A DNA stretch of 64,000 nt, taken from NCBI GenBank assembly GCA_015680685.1, contig MNCI01022206.1, positions 726,301 to 790,300 of the forward strand. Direction: 5' to 3'. Below the pieces are notes generated by a model. That model did no database searches and was not told where the DNA came from. It saw only the letters and a program-made list of their open reading frames with translations. This document shows positions 11,574-24,602 of this stretch, piece by piece. The DNA comes from Gnetum montanum (lineage: Eukaryota > Streptophyta > Gnetopsida > Gnetales > Gnetaceae). Both the position numbers and the translations under genes were made by a program. Each line of letters begins with the position of its first letter. Position 1 is the stretch's first letter.

Positions 11574-12355
11574 AATTGTGTAATTCCATAAACACCAAAA
11601 AGTGCTTGGCTCTTCCGTTGTTCTGTATGGAGCCATTTTCAGATGGTGTATGACGTTAATTTTGGTGCAAGCATATTCCAAATGCCCTATCCAATTTGAA
11701 CGTTTTACAGATTTTAATATTTTCAGTCGGAGATTAGTATTTCTTTCATATTTTCTTCTCAAATCTTCTCATTATCGTTTTTATGCGATTTAAGAGTTCA
11801 ACATTTTATGCCTAGGTAAACTGATTACAGTGCATATGTTATGGGTTCAACATGTTATGCCTAGGTAAATTTTTTAAAGGAAATTTAAACAATAATGTTT
11901 AAAACTATGACAGACTTTTAGCTTAGCTTATTCAATGCCCTCTATAAAGTGATTCCAAATTAAGTCAAACAATGTCTTATGGTAGCAAACACCTGCAAGA
12001 AAGTGAAATTTGTTTGAAAAATGCAAATTACTACATTTTTGTCATATTTGGATATAAAATTACTTCATCATGAATAACATGGTTGCATACATGCATCCTA
12101 TATGAAGAAAACAAAAGAGTAAGTAAATTTTCTTATCAAAACAAATTCAATATCAAAATTGATACTTGATAATATAATTGTTTTACTTATATCTTTTTTA
12201 GACACTTTTCTAGGTGTAGTAATAAGTAAAGTTTTAAATGTATACATCTAAAGAGTAATTAAAATGTAAAGTAACTAACTAATTTACAATATTACAAATT
12301 TATTAGATTATGTTATAATTAAATACTTTTTCATTTAAAAATAATGCAAGCTCAA
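11574..12355. other. 3' flank of WRKY-1, no further gene
   Basis: AT-rich, with GTTCAACATKTTATGCCTAGG (ambiguous base K) occurring twice near 11797 and 11847 as a small direct repeat. It ends in CTCAA, the left target duplication of the next solo LTR. Reading frames here are short and unsupported. Confidence 0.55.
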
Positions 12356-13274
12356 TGATGAGTAGCGAGGTACCCCTATGCCCAACCTTAAGCATTCATG
12401 TGCGAATTGGTTGAATTCCGTGGACTTTATTGTTTCCAATGCACTAGCCCTTAAGGAAGTGAATCTAGCCTTAAGGTCCATTGTTGTCCTCCCAATTACA
12501 CTTCTGATGCATGTTGGTATGGTTAAGTGTAACTAAGGCATTTGATTTTTATCATTTTATGTTTTATGTTTTGGGTGCTCGAGTTGTAGGTAAAAGGAAT
12601 TTGATTAACTAATTTGAATTAATTAACTAACTATTATTAAGCTAATCCTAACATAAGTATTGGTTCCTACTTTCCATACATGTCTTGAACTCACATATCC
12701 ACTACTGGGCAACTAAACATTACGCTACTGGGTGTACCAAGTAATAAGGTTGCTGGGATTACCAAGTGAATACGTGTCATACTTATGTATTTAATCTATC
12801 TAGCTTAATAACCTCATTAATTCAATTTCTAAAAAATAATTGCAAAATAATTAAGAATAATTAACAAATAATTGAAAACATTTAATACATAAAATAGAAG
12901 AGCTAATCTATCGAAAGTGCTACAAGGTTTATCAGAAAGCTTGTCTTTATTGCCACACACACTGTCATGCTTAGGTACAACAATGCTTGAATAAAGATCC
13001 ATACACTCAATGACTCCTATTGCGGGCACTTAAGGAAAAAATTCTAACTTTCAAATTGAAAAAATGCAAGAGCTTTGCTACAATTGAAATCTACACTCCC
13101 ATAAATGTGGTAGGTAGGCATGTATTTATAGGTGATAGATAGACACTGCGTCAACGAGGCATCATCGACATAGGTCAAAATGCATCAACGAGGCCTCGTG
13201 GACGAGGCCTTATCAAGACTATCAGCTACATTGATGAGGCCTCGTCAATGTAGCCAATCAATGATGACTCATCA
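12356..13274 (-). mobile_element. solo LTR 1 of the C/A/B family, TSD CTCAA
   Basis: Starts TGATGAGTAGC and ends GATGACTCATCA, with perfect CTCAA duplications at 12351-12355 and 13275-13279. No primer site or coding region adjoins, so this is the usual product of recombination between two LTRs. The TATA region (CCTATAAATA on minus) lies near 13120. Its pre-TATA cassette is built on GAGGCCTC and CATCAACGAGG-like inverted words (13140-13270). Confidence 0.9.
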
Positions 13275-13381
13275 CTCAATTACTATAAATACAATTTTTT
13301 TTAGCTAATAAAAACTAATTTTAGAAAAGATAAAGTGATTACTAGTTTTATGTACTACCATCATTATTTTCAATAGCTTGT

Positions 13382-14256
13382 TGATGAGCAACAAGTAGTC
13401 CCTCCACCTAACCATATGAATCACAAGCATTTACCAACAATTTGGTTGAATTCAATGGACTTAGCCCCTAAGTGTATAGATAGACAAAGATAGTAACTTG
13501 GGAAATTATGATTGTTGTCTTCTTGCCTCTCACATGTGTAAGCGCATTTGTATGGTTAAGTGTAAGCCAAGGCATAATATATTTATTTATATTTTATGCT
13601 TTTATATATGTAATTGAAGTGTTGAAGTAAAGATAATTAATTGGGAATTAACCACTTAATTATCTAATGATCCTTTAAACTAACTAGCCTAACATAAGCA
13701 TTTGAGCCCACTTTCTGTACACATCCTAAACTCATCTTAATGCTACTAGGTTACCAAGTGTCTATTGTTGGGCATACCCTCTAGCCATTGTTGGGATTAC
13801 TAAGTGTTAAATGATTATGTTCAAAGTGGTCATATTGATGTGTTTGTTATTAAGTGCATTAATTAAATAAGGACAAGAGTGTAAATTACATGACTACTAA
13901 AGTGTATGAAAATAAACATTAATCTATTCTACATGTTGCAAGGATTATCAAGAATCTCATTTTTATTATTGTCACATCAATGTGTCTAGGTACAATAATG
14001 CTCGAACAAGGATCCATACAATTCTTTGAACTCCTACTACGGGCACTTTAAAAAATTATCTTAACTCTAGCAAAAGAAAACTACAAGAACTTGGCTACTC
14101 TAATGACATAACATGCTATAAAATGTGGTGGGTACGTGCATTTCTATGGGCGTGACATGACAGTATGTCAATGCATCTTCTCATGCATTGACAAGGCTAT
14201 GTCAACGGGGCTATGTTGACGAATGCTCGTTAATGTAGCTAGTTGATGAGTCATCA
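13382..14256 (-). mobile_element. solo LTR 2 of the same family, TSD CTTGT
   Basis: Bounded by TGATGAGCAAC and GATGAGTCATCA, flanked by perfect CTTGT copies at 13377-13381 and 14257-14261. It sits 107 bases from solo LTR 1 in the same orientation but has a different target duplication, so it is an independent insertion. The cassette at about 14163-14250 contains TGTCAATGCAT...ATGCATTGACA arms. The TATA region is partly decayed. Confidence 0.9.
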
Positions 14257-14261
14257 CTTGT

Positions 14262-17200
14262 ATTTTAAATTTTTCATTAAGAAAAACTATTTCTTCAAAC
14301 AACTAAAAGATAGGATACCCTTATAAATTTTATAATAAATGCAATATGATTTATAATAAGTTAAAGTTAATTCAAACAACTTAAATGCAACTTCTAGAAT
14401 GCAAAGTTACACACATTTTAACAAAGATTCTTGTCCAACCATAAAAATTTTTAAACATTAACTATAGCATTTGCATAGAAATCCCATAAACCTTAAAATA
14501 TTTTAAAAAGAATCTCTTGTTTAATTTTTGCTAATGACTATGAAGATGTTGGCCTTAGATCCTATGGACTTGGAACACTTAGACCAACTACGACTCATGC
14601 TAAATAATATTTCATCCATAACAAAAACTAATTTTAGGACCCTTTCATATAAGTTTAGATCTCAAATTTAATTTTGTTTGGTTATGTTGTATGTGTGCAC
14701 TTGAGCTTTATCTACCACTATTTTTGACATTTTATGGCATGTATCTTGCCGAGATTCATCAAACATATTAAACTATGCAATTGGGTATATTTTCATATTT
14801 TTTTATTTCTATATTAAATAATTTTTTATATAAGAATGCATAGAATTTGGTAAGAATATACATTTTTCTTTACCAAAACAAAAAAAAATCTCTTAGCAAA
14901 ATTATAAATATATGACTAAGCTAGTTGTTGGTTCCATCCTTTTCGATATTTGGCTACGTAAATATAAGCTAGCCTCTTGGCCAACTTCTAAGCATTACAT
15001 TTCTATCTTAATATTCACTCTATCAATCTTATAGTCGAAAATTGATATGCTAGGTAGGAAAGCCTATATCTTCAATTATATAGATATTTATTTGAAATTG
15101 AAGTTATATAATGTGAATTATAATTTAGTAGGGAAAATTAAGTTGTAATTTATTATTTGATATTATTTTGAAACTACTTCATGAATATTTTTCAACCTCA
15201 TCTTGGTGCATTTTCCCCACCTATGATAAGTTAACCAATAAGATAGGCCAAGGACTTAATGATAGTAGGACTCTCTACCTAAAGCCATAATAAATAATTA
15301 TGTGGACTCAAATTATTTTCTATAATTTATGAGTCTCACAAATTAATTAGATAATATTTTATTCTTTCTTATAGCCATCAAATGTTATCACCTCAAAAAT
15401 TATAAATTATGTCATTCCAAAAAAAAGTTCATTAAATGTGTAGAACAAATTCAAGACTTCTCTACATGCACACACACACATGTACATAAAGATCCTTAAT
15501 GTTACACTATTCTACATTGCTTAAATGATAAGCAACTTTATTTCCAACTACTAACTATCTACACAATTATCTAACTTTATCATCATTCAAATACAAAGCC
15601 TTCAACATAATTTACATAATTCATACATGAATTACTAAATGTTGAAATCCTTTTTGATAAAGAAAACATGATACTACCTATTTTAAAAATTATAACCTAG
15701 AGGTTCATTCTACCAAGCATGTTTTGGAGGGTTTGGTAAAATTGAAAGTGAGGTTTTATTACATACAAAAATCTATTAGATAGGTGTTATATTTTTGTAT
15801 CATGAAAATTAAATATCAACTCAACAAAGTGACTAGAATAACAAAGGATGTAAAAAGAAAAGGTCATGCATGAAGACAACTAAGAAAACCATGTTGCTCA
15901 TCTTTAAGATTTCTTGAACCACATAGCATACATATGAATTCTTTTCTAGTACATTGAATCTATCTTCTCTCTAAGAAAAGCAAAAACCTAACATCTTTCT
16001 AAATAACTACACTGGAAAAGCTAAAAACCCAGCCTTGGAACCTGGATTTTACTAGGTTAAAAACAAGCACATTATAAGAAGAATTATGGCTTAGGGTTTT
16101 ATCCCGCTGAGCAAATTCTAGAAGGCCCTGTAGTGGAGGAAAAACCTGATCACTTTTTAAAATGCTATGCTTGAAAAGCTTTAAGCACTTTACCGTAGTT
16201 ACCTCTTAGAATGTCCAAAATTATAACATGTCCCAAAAGAGAGAGTTGATTGAACCGACCTTCAGAAATAAATTGACCCACATATGTATAATTAAAGCAT
16301 CACTATCTCTATTCATTACTTTTTTAAAAAAAAAGATAGATCGCACTAACATAACATGCAATTTTAAAATTACAGGAACCTTGGTTTGGTTTAACGCAGC
16401 AGCAATGATGATGTTTCTCTTCTCAACAGATCCACGCTAGTTTTCCTTTTTCCTTCTCCACTGCGCGATACAAACTTCGAATTGCAATCCTTTTTTTTTA
16501 AAACAAATTTCCAGCACATAAAGCAATTCGGTCGGTGTTTTTTGATAAGTATTACAAGTAACAAAAACAAATCAAAAGCATCATCAATCCACAAAAACAG
16601 CAGGGACACAGACTATAATTGCGATTACGGTGAATCAGCAGCGTCTTCCCAATAATTGAAGTTCTACTACCAGCTGGATGCCCTGCAATTTGAATACGTC
16701 CTGGCTTGATCGGCACTGATTTTTAGTCCCCACAATGCTTTTGGAAAGTATTTTGAATCTTCCTTTCCAAATTTTTTAAGTTGAAAAAGTAGATGAAACG
16801 CTGTCCAAGAATCATTGCAAGCCCTGCAAAATTTCAGATAGAAGATTTCGTCTATCTCTGGTGAGGATTCTCCTGTCCGCTCTATTAGATTTAAAGGGTC
16901 TATGAACTTAATAAAATTCCAGTTTCAGCTAAGCAGCCGCAGTGCCTTCAGGTTGAATTTAGAGGTGGTGGTGTGTCTTTGCTCATCAGTCTGATACAGG
17001 AATGCGTACGCTACATAAGCATTCCTAGAATTCCACCGTTGAAAGGCTGAATTGTCTCTGATTTAATTTGCTCTTTACTTATATGACCTTTGATATTGTT
17101 CTTGTTCTAGGAATTTATGGACATTTTTTAATTAGTCTATTTATAGATTGATACGGCAAGTTAGAGATGATTGGGATATTACAGCAATTGATTTGTTCGA

Positions 17201-17460
17201 AATGCTGTACATTTCTGTTGTCTCATAAGCCGCTACATAATTTCATTTCCTGTTTCGCTGCTGCAGCATCGAAGAATTTAATCGAAAACAGTTAAGTAGC
17301 GAAAGCATAGCAGGAAAGCTCTAAAGAGCAATAATATTTTTCCAAGTTTCCTTCTGTTGGTGGGGTTGTTAAGGTGACCTACGAGCTGGAGAAGAAAAAT
17401 GAAAACCAAAATCTTAATAGAGCCCAATGTTGCAAGATGACCCCCAGTCACCTGCAACAA
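14262..17460. other. AT-rich gene-poor stretch
   Basis: No reading frame longer than about 70 codons has support. Small items: a (CA)n run at 15468-15480 and a hairpin-capable AGATAGA...TCTATCT pair at 16836-16857. From 16380 to 17460 base composition is less AT-rich, which could mark old, unrecognisable genic or element sequence. Confidence 0.5.
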
Positions 17461-17500
17461 CAAGACATAAGCTTATCGCACAAGACATAAGCTTATCGCA
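17461..17500. repeat. 20-bp perfect tandem duplication
   Basis: CAAGACATAAGCTTATCGCA occurs twice head to tail (17461-17480, 17481-17500), just beyond the 3' end of the LINE. No third copy was found at the 5' end of the LINE, so it is not shown to be its target duplication. Confidence 0.9.
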
Positions 17501-17558
17501 CCCCTTGGGACGACAGCTGAAAAAGGAGACCAATACAACTAACTCAAAGTGAAACCAT

Positions 17559-18293
17559 TTAGAAAAAGGTAATATTATTGATAAAGCCTAGTTCTCGACA
17601 TTGAAGTTGAACAATACTAGCAATAGAGCATTTCATACTGTAGTCAAATTCATTGTAGTTTGTGTTTTGATACCAAGCATCTAGGCGACATTTCCAAATA
17701 AAGAAGATAATCGCAAATAAGAGGATTTTCCAGGCTTTTTGAAGGTGATGCTTAACACAATCATCTTGAAAGATACATTGAGGAAAACCAGTAGAATGGT
17801 TAGGAAGGAAGACTTGGAGAGATGGACACCATTTCCAAATGTGTTGAGATAATGAGCAATCCCAAAAGACATGTTGAAAAGAGTCATCCGCTTTACAAAT
17901 GGGGCATTTAGGATGATCAATTGTTAAGAAATGAAGCCTATGTCCAATGGAAAGACCTTGATGAACCAAGGACCAAAAAAAGAAATGGTGTTTAGGTTGG
18001 GCCTTGGAAGTCCAAATCTGACAAAAAATAGTTTTCCACTGGTAGTCCTCAAGATGTAAACTCCAACGTCTATTTAGAGTGGAGAATTGAAAATCTTGCG
18101 CATGAAACCAAGATTTGGCTTTAGAGATGTGTAAAGAGCGAAGAGGGGAACCATCAGGCCAAAACCAATCATCATACCAAGGAGTATTAGTATGCAACTT
18201 ATGCACAGCAAAGTTGGAGAGAACTTGCTCAATGTGTTGGTAAATGATAATATCTTGTCTTTGAAACCCCCATTTTACTTTCACATGTGTCAA
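17559..18293 (-). pseudogene. LINE RT zinc-binding (zf-RVT) domain fragment
   Basis: 244 open codons. WKTIFCQIWTSKAQPKHHFFFW and then CPICKADDSFQHVFWDC (each read as parts) are the signature of the zf-RVT domain that ends plant L1 ORF2. A tryptophan-rich tail follows, FFIWKCRLDAWY. Length and order match the end of ORF2, and no poly(A) tail is visible after it. Confidence 0.88.
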
Positions 18294-19241
18294 AGAGAGG
18301 GTAGGAGAATCATTTCTAATAGTATATAATTGATCAATATGGTGGAGATTGTGGTCAGCAAAATGATTGGCTCTATGAGAGAATTCATCATAAAGACAAC
18401 CTACATTCTTTTTAAAAATAGGAGACTACTAGATCAAGTGTGTTGACAGAGAGTGCAAGCTTATCTAGGAAGGTTTCCATTGCAACAAACCTATAAGTTG
18501 GCTCCAACACTGCCAAATTTGCTTAACCAAGAAAGAACCTTTGATCTTCTAAGAGCCTTCACTAATGATCCAATTTCTCCAATGAGTATTTTGCCATCTA
18601 TGGTGAATACCAAGACAAGAGATGTTATGCCTAAAAAGGATCTTCCAAGCTTCATCTCCTTCAATACACCGAGTCACCCATTTGGAGGCCAAGAGAATAC
18701 TATGGTGCTTAATAGAGGCAAGGCCTAAGCTCCCGTGTTCTTTACTTAAAGTGCAAGTATCCCAAGCTACTCAATGAAAGGATTTGTCATCATCCTTATC
18801 CTCCTAGAGGAAATTCCTAAGAATGTTGTTAATGCATTGAAAGGAAGATTTGGAAGGAGTCATAAAGGAAGAGTAATAGACATGAGAGGAGCTCAAAATA
18901 TGATTAACTACGATAAATCTACCTACAAGAGATGAGGGTTTAGAAGCCCATTTCAAAGCTTTATGTTTCACCTTTTCCACCACATTGTTCCATATGGTAG
19001 TGGGAGTAGCAAATAAAGCAATAGGGATACCTAAGAGGGTGAAAATATCAGTAGGAGATAGCCACATAATATCAAAATGATAAGTCCAAGGAGGCCTAGG
19101 AGAGAAGCTAGATCGGATGGCTTGTGTTTTTTTTCAATTGATCTTAGCTCCTAAGGCTCTACAGTAGATATCTATGCAATGCAAGGCAGTGTTAAAATTA
19201 TTATGGTCCTCAATCAAAGTGATAAAAGAATCATCTGCAAA

Positions 19242-19931
19242 CTAGTTGTAAACAAGATCCTTTCCTTGTTGTGGAAGAGAGATACCTCTTAGCCTCATAG
19301 ATTCATTATGAGATCTAAGAACAACTCCAAGAGAATTAGCAGCTAGGATGAAAAGATAAGGGGCTAAAGGGCATCCTTGTAGGACTAATTTTTGAAGCTC
19401 AATGACCTTAGAGAAGGTTCCATTAATGTAAATGACTGAAGAGGCCTCTAACAAAACAAGATCGATATGTCTCTCAAAAACATTACCTAAGTTATGGTGT
19501 TTGACTATACTTTTTAAAAAGGACCAATCAAGCATGTCGTAAGCTTTAGCAAAATCAAGCTTAAGAAGAATGGCATTTTGATTAGTGGAAGAAGCCCAGT
19601 GCAAGCCCTCAATAGCAGTAACAGTGTTGTCTAAAATATACCTACCTTGAACAAAACTAGTTTGCTCTTTGCTTATAAGATGAGAAAGAAAAGGTTTAAG
19701 TTTATTAGCTATAACTTTGGCAACTATTTTATAGATAACATTTAAAAGAGTGATAGGACACCAATTACTTATGCTCATATGATCTCCTGACTTGGGGAGA
19801 AGCTTAATAATATCAGCATTAATCTGCTTACCAAAGGATCCTTCCCTAAGAGCTTCCTTATACACACTATAAACAATGTCTTGAAGAGTAGGCCAGAATT
19901 TCTTAAAAAATTCTATGGGAAGGCCATCCAT
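19242..19931 (-). pseudogene. LINE reverse transcriptase fragment
   Basis: The longest open piece (229 codons) of the LINE. It spans the fingers and palm up to the residue just before FADD, where CAG or CAA has become TAG. The upstream frame is open to about 20095 apart from one TAG, downstream to 18804 with further breaks. Motifs are listed under the parent element. Confidence 0.88.
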
Positions 19932-20100
19932 ACCAGGGGCTTTACCATCATGGAGTTGTTGAAAACCATTACTAAGATCCTATTTGGAAAGAAGAGAAAC
20001 ATCACCAAAGATGGAGCAATTAAAAGTTGTAATAGCTCCTAAGTAAGTATTAACTGCAGTGGGCTCAATCGCCTCTTTTCGAAAAGTAATAGCTTCAATG

Positions 20101-21408
20101 TAGAATGTATTGTTGTTGTGTTGATGTTATATGGAGCACCACTTATGGATGGAAACATGAACAATAGATTTTAATTATGATCGTTCAATTTTTAAAATGG
20201 ATTACAATGTGCATCAATCACATAGGATTTCTTTGTCCTTGTTATTCCTTACACTATCTATTGATGTCAACACTTCCATGCTCTCATGGGGCCATGATTA
20301 TCAATGTCTCTATCTCTCTCTCTTAATAACCACAGTAAAAATCATGCAAGTAGTGGACTTTTAAATTGTTGGGTGGTCATTAATGGCCATAGTTATGGAC
20401 ATTAGTGGTACACGTTTCAGGAGTTACGAACATAGTGGGCACTTATATTGGAGAACATGGGAATTATTGTGCAAGAAGTGGTGGCGATTTCTGTAGCTGT
20501 AACATGAAACATGGGCATCATTATGGATGGACACAATGGCTATAAAATTAGGGGGAGAAGGGCTTTTGGAGGAGTCCAAAAGGCTTGGGCTAGCAGTCTT
20601 GAGGAGCAGCTTTCTCTCCACTAAGTAGTAGTTTCCTTCTTTCTTTTCTTTTTTTATAAGCTTCTAGCTAATCTTTGAGGAAGGTCCAAAGTAGGAGTTA
20701 GCAGCTCAAAATTGGATCCTTGTGGATCTTTTCAATGATGGTAGGAGGGTTCTCTCTCTCTCTCTTATTTTTGTTTGCAACAATGCAGGTAGCGCAGCGT
20801 ATGCGCAGGACATGAGACATATAGTTTTCTTTGGGCCAACAACTTGTCTCGGTGGTGTAGATGTGGGTGGATAATCTTTCTCTCTATGGTAGTGCACAAA
20901 AGGTGGTAGAGTGTAGCAGGCTTTAAGGACTATAGTTACTAACCTGTACGGACTGCGTTGGGCAGTCTCTCTTTCTTTCTCCCTCTCTCCCTCTCTCGCA
21001 ACAATTGTGATCTTCCTACCCAACAGTGGATACCATCAGCAATCATGGATCAGTAGTGTCAGCAAGACCAAGGAAAATTCATTTCTTTTAATTACTTATT
21101 GGATTCTCAAATTTAAGAAATTTATTCAATTTAAATTCAAATTTATTTACTTTAAATCTTGATTTCTTTGGTTTGATTTACTATTTTCAAAAGCCACATA
21201 GCCCTCTCTAGCTGAAACTATTCCCAGGTTTCTGTACCCATACAAGAGGTGCCCTAGGCAATAATCTCCTAAAAAGAGTTTTCTTTCCTGATATTGGTGT
21301 GATCAAAATTTATGTATCAACACTATCATCCATAGGGGATAAGATTTATGTTTTTCTTCATTTTGAAATTGAATAATGAGATCTATTATTTTCTTGAAGC
21401 ATTTATTA
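20101..21408. other. unassigned intergenic stretch with pyrimidine tracts
   Basis: (TC)n-like runs at about 20301-20322, 20749-20766 and 20964-20997. GGCTATAAAATTAGG at 20538-20552 could be the TATA part of an unknown LTR, but no ends or partner were found. No supported gene. Confidence 0.45.
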
Positions 21409-22213
21409 TGAGTCACCAAATAAGAGAACCCCCAATATCGGACCCTTGATATCGAATACGTGATATCGAATCTACCAAGTGACATCAGACACGTGATGTC
21501 GGAGCTTGTCTTGTTGCCTATAAATAAGGGATAGGGGTGCTTGGTTTTGAGTAGTATTTTTCAGTCCCTTAGCCAAACTCTTGCAATTTTTCTATTCCAG
21601 AGTTAGAATTATTTCTGAGTGCCACAATAGGAGTCATAGAGTGAACAGATCTTTATTTGAGCATTGCGTACCTAAGCACACCTTGTGTTTGGAAATAAAG
21701 ATAAACTTTGTGATAAACCTTGCAACATTCAGAATGGCTTAATTATTGCATTTAATGTTATTTTCTATTATTTGATGCTCTCATTAGTTAATCAATGTTA
21801 TTTCTTTAGAATTATTAATTATCAACAAATTAGCACACTTAGCACAACCACTTCAAGGATATGTGGAACACTTGGTAACCCAGTAGCAACTAGCGTTTGG
21901 TAATCCTAGTAATGTTACACTGGTTCAAGATGTGTCTGGAGAGTGGGAACGGATGTTGGTGTTAGGATTCAATCAACATTAGAGTTACAAAAACCAATTA
22001 GTTAACTAAATCTTTTCATTTCACACACTTAACTGTACCTCGAGTTTACTTAACCGTACAATTGTTCCTTACAAGTAAGCTTGGGAAGACAATGAATGCA
22101 TACATCCTTGTTTTACGTAGGTGCATGAGAACTTAATCCTCGAAGTTCGACGAATCATGCATGAACACTCATATTCATATGGTTGAGTGTAAGGGTACCT
22201 TGTTGTTCATCAT
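21409..22213 (+). mobile_element. solo LTR 3, plus strand
   Basis: Same family in the opposite orientation. CCTATAAATAAGG lies at 21518-21530, the conserved leader ATCTTTATTTGAGCATTG near 21650, and the 3' end is GGTACCTTGTTGTTCATCA at 22213. The start TGAGTCACC is chosen from the TATA distance seen in sibling LTRs; no target duplication matches, so the 5' edge is uncertain. The pre-TATA cassette includes GACATCAGACACGTGATGTC (21481-21500), an inverted repeat with 7-base arms. Confidence 0.75.
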
Positions 22214-22532
22214 TTTTTTTTAATTTAAACAACTTCATCAATACTAGTCCCGATCCCAAATACAAAAGGAGGAGGGTTAGCATAAGGCTAGTAGCTAGAT
22301 ATAAAACCTTGTCAAATCTCATGGATGAGTTATTTTTATTTTTATTTTTTACAAATTTTGTAGATACTAGGGTATTCCTTATATTGTGATGCACATTAGT
22401 TACATGATTGAAGATGATTTGCAGATCCTATAAATAAACAAAAATATAGCTTTTAATAGAAGTAAATGGTAAAAAAGAATTCATATAGCTAACCCCATTT
22501 TGTTGGGACAAGGCTAGGATGATGATGATTTA
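22214..22532 (+). mobile_element. probable RTE-type LINE 3' end
   Basis: AAAAGGAGGAGGGTTAGCAT near 22264-22283 and CTAACCCCATTTTGTTGGGA followed by CAAGGCT and GATGATGATGAT (22489-22530) resemble the 3' region and short-repeat tail of plant RTE/BovB-like LINEs. The unit directly abuts solo LTR 3. The assignment rests on remembered family features. Confidence 0.5.
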
Positions 22533-23126
22533 TTTTACTTTAAGCTGAGCTTTATTTAATTATAGCCAATGTAATCATGATCTTTGACAAGTATAGATCA
22601 TGAAGCTTTATAATTGATTACAAATGTTATTACATACTTCATTGTATCTTTTGCAGTGTAGTAAATGGACCAACTAAATTCCCTATCAAGATCCTTGAAA
22701 CCTAGCATTTTCATTTTAGAAATACAAAAAATGGATAAATGATAACAGATGATGATGAGGATTTCGAATTCATACTTTTGTCATCCTGCCCCTACCCAAA
22801 GATGTCAAACATTTGTGCCTTTCCTTTAAAGCATTATTAAAATCCTTCTCCATTTTAGTTCTTTATTGCTCATAAGAATAGAAAGCCACTTATTTTCTAT
22901 TTCACTATCATCTCTATCAAGATTACTTTTCACATCCTTAAATGTATCAAGATTATTTTTCACATCCCTAAATGGATAACGAAAGAGCAAAGTCTTCCAG
23001 TAGTACTCTATCCATCTTTCCTCTCCCTACTTATGAGGAATGGAAAATCTTAGATAGGTTAGGATAATAGCCTTGGAATCTTGTGAGTGCAAAGTAGGGA
23101 AATTTCTCTTCCTCATATTGCAATAG

Positions 23127-23352
23127 TACTTTCTAATAGCTTCAAGCAATGAAACCCCCTTTACCTCAAATCAAAAGATGTGGATTGAAGTTGAGAAGTA
23201 GCTACTCAAAGAGTTTAGGTTTTCATTCATACATGGACTCTCTTGAACCCCTTTGGTAAGATGAGCATGGAGGATTTGGATGATGATTCTTTTTTATTCC
23301 TTACTTGAGAAATTTGGCTAAGGGTACTTATGAAGATGGAGTGTTAAAATGT
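23127..23352 (+). repeat. diverged direct repeat, copy 1
   Basis: Aligns in order with 24391-24590 (shared blocks TACTTTCTAATAG, ACCTCAA, AAGG.TACTTATGAAGAT). The second copy carries AGGTTCAAGGC, similar to a polymerase III B box, so the pair may be old SINEs; an A box is not clear. Confidence 0.5.
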
Positions 23353-24390
23353 ACCCTCTAATTTAAGATATAATCATTAATTTCTTCACTTAGATTGCCA
23401 ACACTTACCAAAGGTTACAATGGTTCACCAAGAGTCATAATCGCTTATGAGGTATTAAGAAGCTTAAGTTCATACCTTGTAAAGTGAGTGATAGAGAGAG
23501 GTAGACATATCATGATGTGAATCAACAAGAAGAACCATAGCATTAGAACAATAAGGAGCAAAAGCATTCATAAGCCAAAAGAAAAGGATGGTAGTATTTG
23601 AAAAACCATGTGAGATAAGAAGAAGAAGAATAAAGAAGCTCCCAGCTCTTCCAAATGGTACTTAACGAGAAATATAAGTCCTAGATTATAAAAGACAAAA
23701 GAAGTTGATGTCCTAGATATTCTTAACATCAAAAGGACTGGTGCATCAAGAATAAGAATGAAGAAATTCAACATAATGAATCCGAATGAAGTATTTATAG
23801 GAGAAATAGCTATAAAGAAGAGAAGGACATACCACAATTAAGGTAGTAGTCCATTAGATGTTGAAGATAGCTAAACAAACTCAACAATTAATAACTAAAG
23901 GAGTCCAGAGTGGCTAGCCTGCATAAGACTAAGGATAATAAATTTCTAGGAGCATCATAAATATACCATAAGCCCATGATGCTAGAAGATGCTACAATAA
24001 TATAAAAGTTGTAGCATTGCTAAATAAATATTATTGAAATAAAAGAAGTTCATATAAACTTAGTATAATCTAACTTTGAACAATAATAAGCCCAAAGATC
24101 ATGTTATGATCTATCAAAACCAAAAATGGTATTTAGTGCAAACCATCTATGATAGCTTATGAATAATACTAATTTATGAACTACATTAATGTGACTCTAT
24201 TCATTCATTAAGGACGATGTGTAATCAATTACTAAGAGTTACAATACTCATAACTAGAGAAAGAACTACGAATTATAGTTATCCTATAGATTAGAGCTAG
24301 AGTTACTCCTCTAACTCATTATCTAGATCCAAATATATTAGAGTTATCCAAAGCAAGTGTAAAACCAAAGTCTAACATAGAGCTTACAAT

Positions 24391-24590
24391 TGTACTTTCT
24401 AATAGTTTTAAATAATAAAATTCCATCTACCTCAACTTAAAAGACATAGGTTCAAGGCTAGGCAGAGGCACTCAAAGAGGTTAAACATAGCAAAGATGAT
24501 CATTGAGACTTTGTGTGATAATCACTTTTTATTCCCATTCTTAAAAAATCTAGCCAAGGGTACTTATGAAGATAGAGCTCTAACAATGTA
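24391..24590 (+). repeat. diverged direct repeat, copy 2
   Basis: Partner of 23127-23352. A B-box-like GGTTCAAGGC stands at about 24452-24461. It lies immediately before the ORF1-like remnant. Confidence 0.5.
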
Positions 24591-24602
24591 TATGAACTTT
24601 TT

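Larger units (their letters stand above)
17555..20100 (-). mobile_element. 5'-truncated LINE (L1-type) with RT and zinc-binding RT domain
   Basis: Minus-strand non-LTR retrotransposon remnant. At about 19945-19930 the frame reads GKAPGMDGLP, the start of the plant LINE RT domain. It continues with LLPKSGD, RPI-equivalent CPITLLNVIYKI, SFVQGRYILD and KLDFAKAYD, then VLQGCPLAP. The catalytic box follows at about 19237-19225 as FADDS, but it is preceded by an in-frame TAG (VYN-stop-FADD). A second piece (18293-17559, 244 residues) is the C-terminal zinc-binding RT domain, with WK..W and CPICKADDSFQHVFWDC. ORF1 and the endonuclease are absent; the copy stops abruptly near 20100, typical of incomplete reverse transcription. 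Confidence 0.9.

Noticed and set aside
17461-17500. The 20-bp duplication as LINE target-site duplication
   Set aside because: Both copies are adjacent on the same side of the LINE, and no copy is present at its 5' end near 20100.
18453-18728. Plus-strand 91-codon frame
   Set aside because: It is antisense to the LINE coding region and shares its codon structure; a shadow frame.
23568-23837. 89-codon hydrophobic minus-strand frame as a membrane protein
   Set aside because: AT-rich DNA readily gives Phe/Leu/Ile-rich frames; no start context, homologue pattern or splice partner is visible.
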